From positions 1 to 52,836 of the forward strand of contig JAZQUU010000024.1 of assembly GCA_045631485.1 (NCBI GenBank): DNA of 52,836 bases, given 5' to 3'. Shown here in pieces: positions 26,545 through 35,269 of the stretch (position 1 is its first letter; every line of letters begins with the position of its first letter). A model generated the notes under the pieces. It worked only from the letters and a program-made list of their open reading frames with translations. It searched no databases and had not been told where the DNA came from. Made by a program: the position numbers and the translations under genes. The DNA is from SIG452 sp045631485 (lineage in GTDB: Bacteria > Bacillota > Clostridia > UMGS1840).

Positions 26545-26586
26545 GAAAAAGGAACTGATTCCCTCAAAAATCAGTTCCTTTTTTGT
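26545..26586. terminator. Bidirectional terminator
   Basis: AAAAGGAACTGA pairs with TCAGTTCCTTTT across a 12-nt loop. It lies between the convergent hydrolase and SulP genes and has A and T runs on both sides. Confidence 0.85.
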
Positions 26587-26599
26587 ATGCTGCTTGTTA

Positions 26600-27802
26600 T
26601 TATTTCTGTTTCTTTTTAGCGAGAATTTCAATGCCTTTTAAAATCAGCGTTAAGGCGATACCGCAGGCAACCCCCACGATTAAATCTTCGATAACGGTCA
26701 CAATCATAGTTACAAGCATTACCAGGGATTCGGAGTAGGGAACTTTTCCGATTTCGGCAAAGCTTTCAAATTCCATCATATTAAAGGCAGTTACCATCAG
26801 AATACCTGCCAACGCCGCCATGGGAATGAAAGCGGTTACGCCGGAGAAGAAGAGCACAACCAATAAGATAATCAATGCGTGGATGATACCGGATAACTTG
26901 GTTCTGCCGCCATTATTTACGTTTACGGCACTTCTTACGATGGCACCGGTACCGATTAAACCTCCGAATAAGGGAGCAATCATATTGCCGATACCCTGAC
27001 CAATCAGTTCGCGGTTGGGGTTGCTTTGCTGCTTTAACATATCATCTACCACAACGGCACTGAGCAGAGACTCAATACTTGCCAGCAGGAATAAGGAAAT
27101 TGCACCGGAAATAATGGGACCCCAGTTCAAATCGGCAAATACCGGCATTTTGAAGACGGGGAATCCTGCGGTGATGGTGGCACGGTCGGTAATCACTTCT
27201 GCACCGGGAATCCATAAGATAGCCACAACTACCGCAATAATCAAACCGATTAAGGAAGCGGGAATCACCTGGAAGAATTTTTTTATACCGTTTGCTGCCG
27301 TATTTTCTTTCTTAAAGTGCAGAATCCATTTTGCGATGATGGGGATAAACATAATGGCAATTACGATTAATGCCAGCGGGGGAGCGGTGTTAAAATCCTT
27401 AAACTGACCGATAAAAATGGAAATACCAATCCCATTTGTGAAGCCTACCACAACGGGTTTGGGAATATACTGCACGTATTTTCCCAGTTTTAAAAGTCCC
27501 AATAAAATTTGCAGTGCTCCGGCAATCAGCATTGCCATAATGAATCCGTGGTAGCCTGCCTGCTGATAGGTGCTTGCCAATACCACAATCATTGCAGCGG
27601 TGGGACCGTTGATTAAACCGTTGGTTGCACCGAACAGAGTTGCAAAAAGTCCGCAGAAGATGGCGCCGTAAAGACCTGCCATAGCGGCATTGGGATCACC
27701 CGGCATAGATTGCATACCAAATGCAATTGCTAAGGGTAATGCCACAATTGCCACGGTGATACCGCCGATGATATCACCCCGTAAAGTTTTTTTGTTAAAC
27801 AT
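26600..27802 (-). CDS. SulP family inorganic anion transporter without STAS domain
   Basis: The 400-aa membrane protein matches the SulP/SLC26 transport domain. It has the N-terminal signature GGITVAIVALPLAIAFG, the INGPTAAMIVV and PKPVVVGFTNGIG segments, and about ten to twelve hydrophobic helices. The C-terminal STAS domain usual in SulP proteins is missing; the protein ends soon after the last helix. Sulfate, bicarbonate or dicarboxylate are possible substrates. CGGAGG lies before the ATG. Confidence 0.87.
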   Translation of the reverse strand: MFNKKTLRGDIIGGITVAIVALPLAIAFGMQSMPGDPNAAMAGLYGAIFCGLFATLFGATNGLINGPTAAMIVVLASTYQQAGYHGFIMAMLIAGALQILLGLLKLGKYVQYIPKPVVVGFTNGIGISIFIGQFKDFNTAPPLALIVIAIMFIPIIAKWILHFKKENTAANGIKKFFQVIPASLIGLIIAVVVAILWIPGAEVITDRATITAGFPVFKMPVFADLNWGPIISGAISLFLLASIESLLSAVVVDDMLKQQSNPNRELIGQGIGNMIAPLFGGLIGTGAIVRSAVNVNNGGRTKLSGIIHALIILLVVLFFSGVTAFIPMAALAGILMVTAFNMMEFESFAEIGKVPYSESLVMLVTMIVTVIEDLIVGVACGIALTLILKGIEILAKKKQK

Positions 27803-27846
27803 AATGTCCTCCGTTAAAAAAATAGTATGTAAATTACAAAGAGAGA

Positions 27847-27872
27847 GGGTAACCGCAAGTTGCAGTTACCCC
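27847..27872 (-). terminator. Hairpin after frr
   Basis: On the minus strand GGGTAACTGCAA pairs with TTGCGGTTACCC (one G-T pair) around a very short loop. The following tract is only moderately T-rich. It probably ends the frr transcript. Confidence 0.6.
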
Positions 27873-27895
27873 TTGTTTGTTTCTTATGGTTCCGA

Positions 27896-28450
27896 TTAAA
27901 CGGTCATAATTTCTTTTTCTTTTGCAGCGGTGTGAGTATCAATTTCTTTGATGAATTTATCGGTTGCATCCTGCACATCTTTTTCGCAGGTTTTTAAATC
28001 ATCTTCGGTGATTTCGGATTTTTTCTTCATATCTTTGTATTTATCAATCGCATCACGACGGATATTTCTTACTGCAACTTTTGCGTTTTCGGAAAGTTTA
28101 TGAATATCTTTTACCAGTTCTTTTCTTCTTTCTTCGGTTAAAGCAGGGAAATTTAAACGGATTACTTTCCCGTCATTGGTGGGGTTGATGCCGATATCTG
28201 CTTTTAAAATCGCTTTTTCGATTTCACCTAAGATAGATGCATCCCAGGGCTGAATCACTAAGGTTCTTGCTTCGGGAACGGATACGGAACCAATCTGGGG
28301 AATGGGAGTAGCGGTGCCGTAGTATTCCACGGTGATTTTATCTAAGATTGCGGGGTTTGCACGACCTGCTTTTAACTGACCGAATTCATGCAGCAGAGCG
28401 TCCACGGATTTTTTCATTTTTTCCTGACATTCGTTAAATGTTTGTTTCAT
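27896..28450 (-). CDS. frr: Ribosome recycling factor
   Basis: RRF splits post-termination ribosomes together with EF-G. The 184-aa length and the segments GRANPAILDKI, PEARTLVIQPWD, LNFPALTEERRKELVK and VRNIRRDA are diagnostic. The ATG at 28450 has AAAGGAG 8 nt upstream; the open frame further upstream has no support. pyrH, often next to frr, is not adjacent here. Confidence 0.96.
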   Translation of the reverse strand: MKQTFNECQEKMKKSVDALLHEFGQLKAGRANPAILDKITVEYYGTATPIPQIGSVSVPEARTLVIQPWDASILGEIEKAILKADIGINPTNDGKVIRLNFPALTEERRKELVKDIHKLSENAKVAVRNIRRDAIDKYKDMKKKSEITEDDLKTCEKDVQDATDKFIKEIDTHTAAKEKEIMTV

Positions 28451-28635
28451 AATAAAAACTCCTTTAATGTATTTGAGATAATAATAACAATCGAAAATGT
28501 ATGGCAACAACACGGGTAAGAACTGTTTTAAAATTCCGATTTGCCACACCTTTTACAATATTTTAACATATTCTGTCTGTGATTTCAAGTTTTTTTTCAA
28601 ATTCACGGCAAAAATATGAAAATGAGGACGAATTC

Positions 28636-28678
28636 TAAAAAAACAAAGCCACAGAATCCCAAGGATTCTGTGGCTTTT
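28636..28678 (-). terminator. Terminator of the HPr-like gene
   Basis: AAAGCCACAGAATCC pairs exactly with GGATTCTGTGGCTTT (15 bp, 3-nt loop), with T-rich sequence following on the minus strand. Confidence 0.9.
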
Positions 28679-28689
28679 AGGACATTTTC

Positions 28690-28917
28690 TTAAACGGTGA
28701 AGGGCTCCAGTTCTTTCACCAAAGCATCACAGTTATCAGCGTGAATTTCCACTTTGATGGGTTTTGCCAGATCTAAGCTGAAGATACCCATAATGGATTT
28801 TGCATCCACAATATATCTGCCGGAGATTAAATCGATATCAAAACTGTATTTATTTACGGTGTTGACAAAGATTTTTACATCGTTGATGGAATTAAGCTGA
28901 ATGTCGAATGTTTTCAT
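28690..28917 (-). CDS. HPr-like protein lacking the phosphorylated histidine
   Basis: The 75-aa protein matches the HPr fold, with VDAKSIMGIFSLDLAKPIKVEI as the conserved core around the usual Ser46 region. The N-terminal GxHARPA active site is replaced by LNSINDVKIFVN, and no histidine is found before position 60. It therefore cannot act as a PTS phosphocarrier. A regulatory or Crh-like role is possible, but Crh function is only an analogy. AGGAGG precedes the ATG. Confidence 0.8.
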   Translation of the reverse strand: MKTFDIQLNSINDVKIFVNTVNKYSFDIDLISGRYIVDAKSIMGIFSLDLAKPIKVEIHADNCDALVKELEPFTV

Positions 28918-28969
28918 AAAAAATCCTCCTGATTCAATTCAAATTTAAGATTTTATTCTTTATGCAGAT

Positions 28970-28998
28970 ATTATACACCAACGATTTTAAAAAATCAA
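28970..28998 (-). promoter_or_regulatory. Promoter of the HPr-like gene
   Basis: On the minus strand TTGATT (28993-28998), 17 bp and TATAAT (28970-28975) precede the start codon by 52 bases. Confidence 0.75.
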
Positions 28999-29109
28999 GT
29001 TTTTCCTTGAAAAAAAAGGAAAGATTCACAAAAAACGGAAGTTTACACAAAAATATGATTTTTTTCAACGGAAAATATGATTATTTTTATATTTTTTTAC
29101 GAAATTTTC

Positions 29110-29138
29110 TTTACAAGGTATTAATTTTATGATACAAT
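29110..29138 (+). promoter_or_regulatory. Promoter of the DUF6106-like gene
   Basis: TTTACA (29110-29115), 17 bp and TACAAT (29133-29138) lie 35 bases before the start codon at 29174. Confidence 0.65.
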
Positions 29139-29173
29139 ATATCTTGATAAAATATGAAAAAGAGGTCCCCATT

Positions 29174-29674
29174 ATGGAACAGATTTATTTTGATGAAATT
29201 CACAAACGAACAGCGGATGTAAAATCCATATTTTTAAAAACCCTGATTGTGTGGGCGAGCATCGTGCTTTGTCTGTTGGCTTTGGTGTTTGGCGGAATGT
29301 TTAGTGTTCTGTTGGCAGCAGGCGTGGTTTACGGTGCATATTACCTGTTTTTGCGCTTAAGTCCCGAATATGAATATATCTACACCGGCGGAGAAGTGGA
29401 TATCGACGTGATTTACGGAAGAACCAGACGGCAGAGAATGATTACCGTAAAACCCCGTCAGGTGGAATTTATGGGAAAAGCAAGCGTGTATTACGAGCAG
29501 TACCGCCAAAAAAGCGATATCAAAAAAACACTTGATTTTTCCGATGGCAGAAAAGACGGTCAGTATCTGATTATCGTAAACAGTAACCAGTTAAAGAAAT
29601 TGATTTTATTTTCTCCCAGCGACCGTCTGGTTGAGCAATTAAAACCCTATCTCAGAGAACGCTTCGGCGAGTAA
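29174..29674 (+). CDS. DUF6106-like membrane protein
   Basis: The 166-aa protein has two adjacent membrane helices at about 20-55, followed by a cytosolic beta-rich domain with YEYIYTGGEVDIDVIYGRTRR. This layout resembles the uncharacterised Clostridia family DUF6106. The ATG at 29174 has GAGG 8 nt upstream; the upstream in-frame ATG at 29129 lies inside the promoter. The next gene starts 17 bases after the stop. Confidence 0.75.
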   Translation: MEQIYFDEIHKRTADVKSIFLKTLIVWASIVLCLLALVFGGMFSVLLAAGVVYGAYYLFLRLSPEYEYIYTGGEVDIDVIYGRTRRQRMITVKPRQVEFMGKASVYYEQYRQKSDIKKTLDFSDGRKDGQYLIIVNSNQLKKLILFSPSDRLVEQLKPYLRERFGE

Positions 29675-29691
29675 AGAAAAGAGGAAACAAG

Positions 29692-30138
29692 ATGTCACAG
29701 CGTTCAGAACGTGCAAAAGAATTATTTTTGGAAGGCTATAACTGTGCTCAGGCAGTAGTGGGAGCGTTTTCGGAAAAATTTGATATGGAATTTTCCACCC
29801 TGATGAAAACCGTTTCTTCCTTTGGCGGCGGTATGGGCCGTCTTCGTGAGGTTTGCGGAGCGGTCAGCGGAATGTTTTTTGTGGCAGGTGCCCTTTACGG
29901 ATACAATGACCCGAAAGCAACCGACGAAAAGGCAGAGCACTATCGTTTGATTCAAACCCTGGCAGCAAAGTTTTGTGAAAGAAACGGTTCCATTATTTGT
30001 CGGGAGTTATTGGAAGAAGGCGCAGAGAAAGCTACCCATATTCCGTCTGAAAGAACCGAAACCTATTACAAAAAACGTCCCTGTAAGGAACTGGTGGCAG
30101 ATGCCGTGTTGGTCTTAGAGGAAGTCTGCGAATTGTAA
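29692..30138 (+). CDS. C_GCAxxG_C_C family putative redox protein
   Basis: The 148-aa protein shows the family pattern: an early Cys in GYNCAQAV, then CGAVSG after GGGMGRLREV, then FCERNGSIICREL and RPCKELV. The spaced cysteines suggest metal or redox-centre binding, but no member has a settled function to my knowledge. It is probably co-transcribed with the DUF6106-like gene. Confidence 0.88.
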   Translation: MSQRSERAKELFLEGYNCAQAVVGAFSEKFDMEFSTLMKTVSSFGGGMGRLREVCGAVSGMFFVAGALYGYNDPKATDEKAEHYRLIQTLAAKFCERNGSIICRELLEEGAEKATHIPSERTETYYKKRPCKELVADAVLVLEEVCEL

Positions 30139-30163
30139 GTTTTTGTTTTTTAAAAAATTCGGC

Positions 30164-30192
30164 TTGACAATCCGGATTACCCGTGATATAAT
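30164..30192 (+). promoter_or_regulatory. Promoter of the SRP RNA
   Basis: TTGACA (30164-30169), 17 bp and TATAAT (30187-30192) match the consensus exactly and predict transcript start near 30199. Confidence 0.88.
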
Positions 30193-30198
30193 ACAACA

Positions 30199-30398
30199 AG
30201 TGTTTTTTCACGGAACCAAGCCGAGTGAGACCTATTTGATGTTCGGAAACGATACCGACAGTAATCCGGTATTTTTATGACTTGTGTTTGACCTACGATT
30301 TTTCTTCTGTGAACCTCGTCAGGACGGAAACGGAGCAGCGATAAGCAACAAGAAATTTGTGTGGTGTTCAGATACAAGTCATAAAAGTATCGGATTTT
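30199..30398 (+). ncRNA. ffs: Signal recognition particle RNA (Gram-positive type, with Alu-like 5' part)
   Basis: The conserved apical loop of helix 8 is present as GTCAGG, GGAAAC and AGCAG around 30317-30340; this is the binding site of Ffh. The flanking strands form the long helix 5: ATCCGGTATTTTTATGACTT near 30266 pairs with the complementary strand ending ATAAAAGTATCGGAT at 30395. The total of about 200 nt, with a 5' domain before helix 5, points to the larger Bacillus-type RNA rather than the short E. coli type. Ends are inferred from the promoter and from the T-rich 3' end. Its place just before dnaX-ybaB-recR matches Bacillus. Confidence 0.88.
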
Positions 30399-30434
30399 TA
30401 TGTTTATAATGCAAAATAAAAAGGAGGGAGAATA

Positions 30435-32225
30435 ATGTATCAGGCGTTATACCGTAAGTGGCGTCCTACCGTGTTTGAAGATGTGTTGGGGCAAAGCCAT
30501 ATCACGGATACCCTAAAGAGTCAGTTGGTTCAGAATAAACTGTCTCATGCTTATTTGTTTTCAGGTTCCCGCGGAACAGGAAAAACCTCCACCGCAAAAA
30601 TTCTCTCTCGTGCCATGAACTGTGAACATCCCGTAAACGGTAATCCCTGCAACGAATGTCACGCCTGCAAAACCGCATTGAACGGTAGTGCAGTGGATAT
30701 TGTGGAAATTGACGCAGCGTCCAACAACCGTGTGGATGATGCCAGAATCATTCGGGAAGAAGTGGTGTATGCACCTGCGGATTTGCGCTATAAAGTGTAT
30801 ATCATTGACGAAGCACATATGCTTACCGATGCTGCTTTCAATGCACTTTTGAAAACCCTGGAGGAACCTCCGGCACACGTGGTATTTATATTTGCCACCA
30901 CCGAGCCTCATAAGTTCCCCGCAACGATTCTCTCTCGTTGTCAGCGGTTTGATTTTAAGAGAATTACTCCTTATGATACCGAAAAAAGAATCCGTCAGAT
31001 TATCTCGGGTGACGGTTACACCATCACCGATGAGGCAATCGGAATGCTTGCCCGTCTGGCAGACGGTTCTATGCGAGATGCACTTTCCATTCTGGACCAA
31101 TGTATGTCTGCGGGATTCAGAGAAATTGACTGCAAACATCTGGCAACCATTACCGGTGCATCCGACCCGCAGTTTATTATGGATTTTGCCCGTCGGATTA
31201 TTGACGGGGATTTATCCGGATGCTTTGGTTATATCAAAACCGCTTATGAAAACGGTCGGGATATGGAACGGATTTTGGAAGATTTGATTGCGCATTTTCG
31301 TCATGTTCTGGTGGTAAAAACGCTTGGTTGTGCCGAGAGTGCAATGGAATTATTGTCTGTTACCAAAGAGTCTTTCAGAAAATATGCGGAGCAAGCTCAG
31401 TTGCTTTCGGAAGAACGTCTCATCCGATATCTGGATACCTTAAGCGAAGGGATTTCTTCCAAGCGGTATCTGAATCAACCAAGACTTTGCCTGGAAGTGG
31501 CGGTTACCGCTATGGTAAAACGTCCTGATTTGGGAGACATCCGCGGAATTACCGAACGAATTCAGGAGCTGGAGCAGAAAATAATTCATCTCAGTTTTGC
31601 AAAACCTGTTTCGGCAGAGGTACCTGTGGTGGAAGAGCCTGTTGCAGCCCCTGTGGAAATCCCCGTGGCAATTAAGGCGGAACCCGATGAAATTGTGTGG
31701 GATATTCCGCCTGCAGAAATTGTTCCGGAGCCTGAAGTTGCGGCAGAAGAGCCTGTTGTTTCGGAGCCTTGCGAGGTCGTTTTCGAGGAACCCGCTCCGG
31801 AAGAACCCAACATGATTGACATTCCGGCGGGAGAGCCGACTGTTTGTGAAATTTCGGCAGAGGAACCGGTTGCGCCGGTTTCGGAACCTGAAATCAAACC
31901 CTCGGGAAGTCTTTCTTCCGTTTGGGAAACTGTGTTGGATGTGGCATCCAAAAAAGCAGATTTCGGATTCAAGCGGATTATGGGCGGTGCCACCTGGTCG
32001 GAGCAGGACGGCAGTATCGATTTGATGATTGCCAGTGAAGCGTTTTTGAATATTGCAAAAATGAATCAGTATGATAAAGTGTTAAAACAAGCAATTCTGG
32101 ATGTAACGGGGCAGGAGCATTCCGTGAAGCTTCGTTGTAAGGAAGCTTCCGCAGAAGACGGAGATTCTTTTCAGAAACTGATGAGTCAGTTAAACGGATT
32201 CTCCGATAAAATTACTTTTAAATAG
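30435..32225 (+). CDS. dnaX: DNA polymerase III subunits gamma and tau
   Basis: DnaX is the clamp-loader ATPase of the replicative polymerase. Walker A GSRGTGKT is at 44-51, the zinc module has C63, C72, C75 and C78, Walker B is VYIIDEAHML, and the sensor motif is ILSRCQRFDF. After domain III comes a Glu/Pro/Val-rich linker (about 395-490), then a C-terminal tau-type domain that should contact the polymerase or helicase. It starts 37 bases after the SRP RNA and leads into ybaB and recR. Confidence 0.96.
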   Translation: MYQALYRKWRPTVFEDVLGQSHITDTLKSQLVQNKLSHAYLFSGSRGTGKTSTAKILSRAMNCEHPVNGNPCNECHACKTALNGSAVDIVEIDAASNNRVDDARIIREEVVYAPADLRYKVYIIDEAHMLTDAAFNALLKTLEEPPAHVVFIFATTEPHKFPATILSRCQRFDFKRITPYDTEKRIRQIISGDGYTITDEAIGMLARLADGSMRDALSILDQCMSAGFREIDCKHLATITGASDPQFIMDFARRIIDGDLSGCFGYIKTAYENGRDMERILEDLIAHFRHVLVVKTLGCAESAMELLSVTKESFRKYAEQAQLLSEERLIRYLDTLSEGISSKRYLNQPRLCLEVAVTAMVKRPDLGDIRGITERIQELEQKIIHLSFAKPVSAEVPVVEEPVAAPVEIPVAIKAEPDEIVWDIPPAEIVPEPEVAAEEPVVSEPCEVVFEEPAPEEPNMIDIPAGEPTVCEISAEEPVAPVSEPEIKPSGSLSSVWETVLDVASKKADFGFKRIMGGATWSEQDGSIDLMIASEAFLNIAKMNQYDKVLKQAILDVTGQEHSVKLRCKEASAEDGDSFQKLMSQLNGFSDKITFK

Positions 32226-32249
32226 AGAAAAGGAAAGGAACAAAAGACA

Positions 32250-32594
32250 ATGGCAAAAGGAAAATTCAATATGGGTGGCGGTATGCCCTCCAATATGGCA
32301 AATTTAATGAAACAGGCACAGAGAATGCAGCAGAATTTGGAGCAGGCTCAGGAAGACCTGGCAAATAAAACTTATCAGGCAACCTCCGGCGGCGGTGCGG
32401 TTAACGTTACCATCAACGGTACCGGTAAATTAGTTGATTTGGTGATTGACGAAGCTGTGCTTGACGATGCGGAAATGGTTTCCGATTTAGTAATTGCAGC
32501 AGTAAATCAGGCAATTGATGAAATGGAAAAACAAAAAGAAGTAACCTTAGGCGGCTTAACCGGCGGTATGGGTAACTTTGGCGGATTATTCTAA
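32250..32594 (+). CDS. ybaB: YbaB/EbfC nucleoid-associated protein
   Basis: The 114-aa DNA-binding protein has the family core NLMKQAQRMQQNLEQAQEDL and INGTGKLVDLVID, with Gly/Met-rich ends. Members form tweezer-like dimers that bind DNA without strong sequence preference. The dnaX-ybaB-recR order is conserved across many bacteria. Confidence 0.94.
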   Translation: MAKGKFNMGGGMPSNMANLMKQAQRMQQNLEQAQEDLANKTYQATSGGGAVNVTINGTGKLVDLVIDEAVLDDAEMVSDLVIAAVNQAIDEMEKQKEVTLGGLTGGMGNFGGLF

Positions 32595-32659
32595 TTCGTT
32601 TATTACTTTAACAGATTTCATCTGTATCGGAAATCAGATTTGTGAGTGGAGAATCAGTT

Positions 32660-33259
32660 ATGGCAGAAATTTTTGAGCCGTTAACCGTGCTTAGCGAACA
32701 ATTTAATAAGTTGCCCGGTATCGGCAAAAAAACTGCTCAGCGACTGGCTTATTATGTGCTGATGCAGCCTGATGATTTTGCCAAGGATTTCTCTCAGGCA
32801 CTTTTAAATGCAAAATCTAAGGTGAGATATTGCAAAACCTGCCAAAATATTTGTGCGGGAGAGATTTGTCCCATTTGCGATAATGCGAAAAGGGATCAGG
32901 GCACCGTGATGGTGGTGAAGAGTCCAAAAGAGCTGATTGCTATGGAGAAAACAGGGGAGTACCAAGGCGTTTATCACGTGCTTCACGGATTGATTTCTCC
33001 TATGGACGGTATTTCTCCGGACGATTTAACCGTGAAAGAACTTCTGGTAAGAATTGCTTCCGGTAAGATTGAAGAAGTGATCCTGACCCTTTCTCCCACT
33101 GTGGAGGGGGATGCCACTTCCATGTATTTAGCCAAGCTTTTAAAACCGCTTGGCATCAAGGTGACCCGTATTGCGCAAGGGCTTCCTATGGGGAGTGACA
33201 TTGAATATGCCGACGAAGCAACCCTTCTGATGGCGTGGAAAGAACGAAAAGAACTCTGA
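32660..33259 (+). CDS. recR: Recombination protein RecR
   Basis: RecR loads RecA at gaps together with RecO. The 199-aa protein has the helix-hairpin-helix KLPGIGKKTAQRLAYY, a four-cysteine zinc finger (CKTC and CPIC), and the TOPRIM domain with VVKSPKELIAMEKT. ATG 32660 has GGAG 9 nt upstream; the GTG at 32642 lies upstream of that site and is less likely. Confidence 0.95.
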   Translation: MAEIFEPLTVLSEQFNKLPGIGKKTAQRLAYYVLMQPDDFAKDFSQALLNAKSKVRYCKTCQNICAGEICPICDNAKRDQGTVMVVKSPKELIAMEKTGEYQGVYHVLHGLISPMDGISPDDLTVKELLVRIASGKIEEVILTLSPTVEGDATSMYLAKLLKPLGIKVTRIAQGLPMGSDIEYADEATLLMAWKERKEL

Positions 33260-33303
33260 TACAGATTTGCCCTCTGTGTCAGTTGACATAGAGGATGAAA
33301 TAT

Positions 33304-34245
33304 ATGGCTTTAAAACTCAGTAAAGGACGCAAAAAAAGTCTGGTGAAATTACCGGTTGCTTTTTTTGACCGCTATCTTCCCACGGTAAACGGGGATTATT
33401 TGAAAATTTATTTATTCGGTCTGAAATTATGTGTGGAAAATCAGTCTATGACCGATTCGGAAATTGCATCTTTTCTCGGTGTGTTGACGGCAGATGTGAA
33501 AAACGCGTGGCACTATTGGGCGCAGGAAGGGCTAATCGGTTTATCTGAGGACGGTTCGGTGGAATTTGAAAATCCGGAAGAAATGGTTTTCTCGGCAACC
33601 GCTCCCAAAGCGAAGAAGCCTTACGAGGCTGTCCGTTTTGAAGATGTGTTTTCCACCATTCAAAAGGATGAGGATTTTAAGGAAACACTCAGAATTGTGG
33701 AAGCATCTTATCCTGTGCTTTTAAGCCAGGATGATGTGATGATGATTTTTGATATCGTAAGGATTAAAGAAATTCCTTTGGAGCATTTGATGGTCACCAT
33801 TGCCCATTGCTTAAAAATCCGCAAAAAAAGCATGAAATATATCTATAAGGTTGTTACCGGAAATTACGCAAACGGAATTACCGACCCGGAAGATTTGGAA
33901 CTGCACTTTACCCGTATGGAGCAATCCGGCAAATATCTCAAGAAGGTTGCTAAAATTTTAAAGGTAACCGGCAGAGAATTTGTGGAGAAGGAAAAAGAGT
34001 ATATCAGAAAATGGGAAGAGGCAAAGAAAACGGAAGAAGAAATCCGTGATGCCTACGAAAAAATGATTATGTTTATCGGAAAATTGTCTTTTCCGTATTT
34101 AGATAAAATTGTAATGAACGAAAATGGGAACAAACCGACGAAAAAATCGTCTGTAAAGGTGGGTCCCTTGAATAATTTTAGTCAGGAGTTACCTGATTTT
34201 CAGAAAATTACCGATGAACTCATTCGGAAACAGTTGGAGGAATAA
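33304..34245 (+). CDS. DnaD-domain primosome protein
   Basis: The 313-aa protein has an N-terminal winged-helix DDBH1-like part (DSEIASFLGVLTADVKNAWHYW) and a DnaD-type DDBH2 domain at about 190-260, followed by a charged coiled stretch. DnaD-type proteins remodel DNA and recruit the helicase loader at origins and restart sites. ATG 33304 is preferred because AGAGG lies 9 nt upstream; the ATG at 33295 abuts the SD. A DnaC/DnaI-like loader gene follows by three bases, matching this role. Confidence 0.85.
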   Translation: MALKLSKGRKKSLVKLPVAFFDRYLPTVNGDYLKIYLFGLKLCVENQSMTDSEIASFLGVLTADVKNAWHYWAQEGLIGLSEDGSVEFENPEEMVFSATAPKAKKPYEAVRFEDVFSTIQKDEDFKETLRIVEASYPVLLSQDDVMMIFDIVRIKEIPLEHLMVTIAHCLKIRKKSMKYIYKVVTGNYANGITDPEDLELHFTRMEQSGKYLKKVAKILKVTGREFVEKEKEYIRKWEEAKKTEEEIRDAYEKMIMFIGKLSFPYLDKIVMNENGNKPTKKSSVKVGPLNNFSQELPDFQKITDELIRKQLEE

Positions 34246-34248
34246 GGG

Positions 34249-35178
34249 ATGACATATCCGACCGTTGTGCTAAAAAAAGCGGCAGAACAACTGAAAAAAC
34301 GCCGGGAAGAAAATAAACAGATTACCCGCGAAAAGAAAGACAAGGCATACATAGAAATACCGGAGCTCTCCCAAATCAATAAAAAAATCGGCGCTCTGGT
34401 AAAATTGGGCGTAACCTCCGAAACCAATGTGGAAGATGTGAAAAAATCCTTAAAAGACCTGGTTTTGGAGCGTGAAAAGTTGCTTTTGTCCAAAGGATAT
34501 CCGAAAAATTTCCTGGATGATTATTATGAATGTCCCATTTGTAAGGATGAAGGATTTGTGGGAAGTGAACCTTGCGAATGTTATAAAAAGCTGATGCGTG
34601 CAGAAGCGTATAAGCTTTCCAATTTGGCTTCCCGTATTGAACAGGAAAACTTTTCTGCTTTTTCGTTGCCGATGCATTCCGAACAAAAATATATGGAATG
34701 TATTATCGAAAAAGCAAAACGATACTGTAAAAAAGATGCAACCATCAAAAACAACCTCTTGTTTACAGGTCCCACGGGGACGGGGAAAACCTTTTTGTCT
34801 TCTTGCATCGCCAAAGAGTTTTTGGATAGCGGACATTTTGTGATGTATCAGACTGCAACCCGTATTTTCAATATGATAGATGATGCAAAGTTTCGCCATG
34901 AACAGACCGAGCACGGAGAGTGCCTCTCCATGATATCGGATTGTGATTTGCTCATTATTGACGATTTGGGCACAGAATATGCCTTCGGATATCCTCAGTC
35001 TCAACTGTTTGATATTCTGGAAACAAGAATGCTTTCGGGAAAACGCACCGTGATTTCCACCAATATGGATTTAGGGGAGCTGAATCAGAAATATTCTCCC
35101 AGATTGGTTTCCAGGATTTTAGGAAATTACGAAATTTTTGTATTCCGCGGAAATGATTTAAGATACCAACAGGGTTAA
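34249..35178 (+). CDS. DnaC/DnaI-like helicase loader ATPase
   Basis: The 309-aa AAA+ protein has an N-terminal helical region, a zinc-binding cluster (CPICKDEGFVGSEPCEC) at about 96-112, Walker A GPTGTGKT and Walker B LLIIDDLGTE. The zinc cluster before the ATPase core is the arrangement seen in DnaI, which loads the replicative helicase DnaC of Bacillus. The direct pairing with a DnaD-type gene supports a replication role rather than an IS21 IstB role. Confidence 0.88.
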   Translation: MTYPTVVLKKAAEQLKKRREENKQITREKKDKAYIEIPELSQINKKIGALVKLGVTSETNVEDVKKSLKDLVLEREKLLLSKGYPKNFLDDYYECPICKDEGFVGSEPCECYKKLMRAEAYKLSNLASRIEQENFSAFSLPMHSEQKYMECIIEKAKRYCKKDATIKNNLLFTGPTGTGKTFLSSCIAKEFLDSGHFVMYQTATRIFNMIDDAKFRHEQTEHGECLSMISDCDLLIIDDLGTEYAFGYPQSQLFDILETRMLSGKRTVISTNMDLGELNQKYSPRLVSRILGNYEIFVFRGNDLRYQQG

Positions 35179-35269
35179 ATTTCCGTATTGTATTTGTCTA
35201 AAAAATAATTTTATACATTGGCAGTTTCTAAACAGTTACTGCCGGAATTCACTTAAAGGAGGAATTCAA

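Noticed and set aside
31942..31960. A-run (TCC AAA AAA GCA) in dnaX as a possible gamma/tau frameshift site
   Set aside because: The run is only six A, is not the A-AAA-AAG heptamer in the right frame, and no clear downstream stem or upstream SD-like stimulator was seen.
35220..35243. Hairpin GGCAGT...ACTGCC before the SLH gene as a terminator or riboswitch
   Set aside because: The stem is only 6 bp with a long loop and has no T run, and no conserved riboswitch core is visible.
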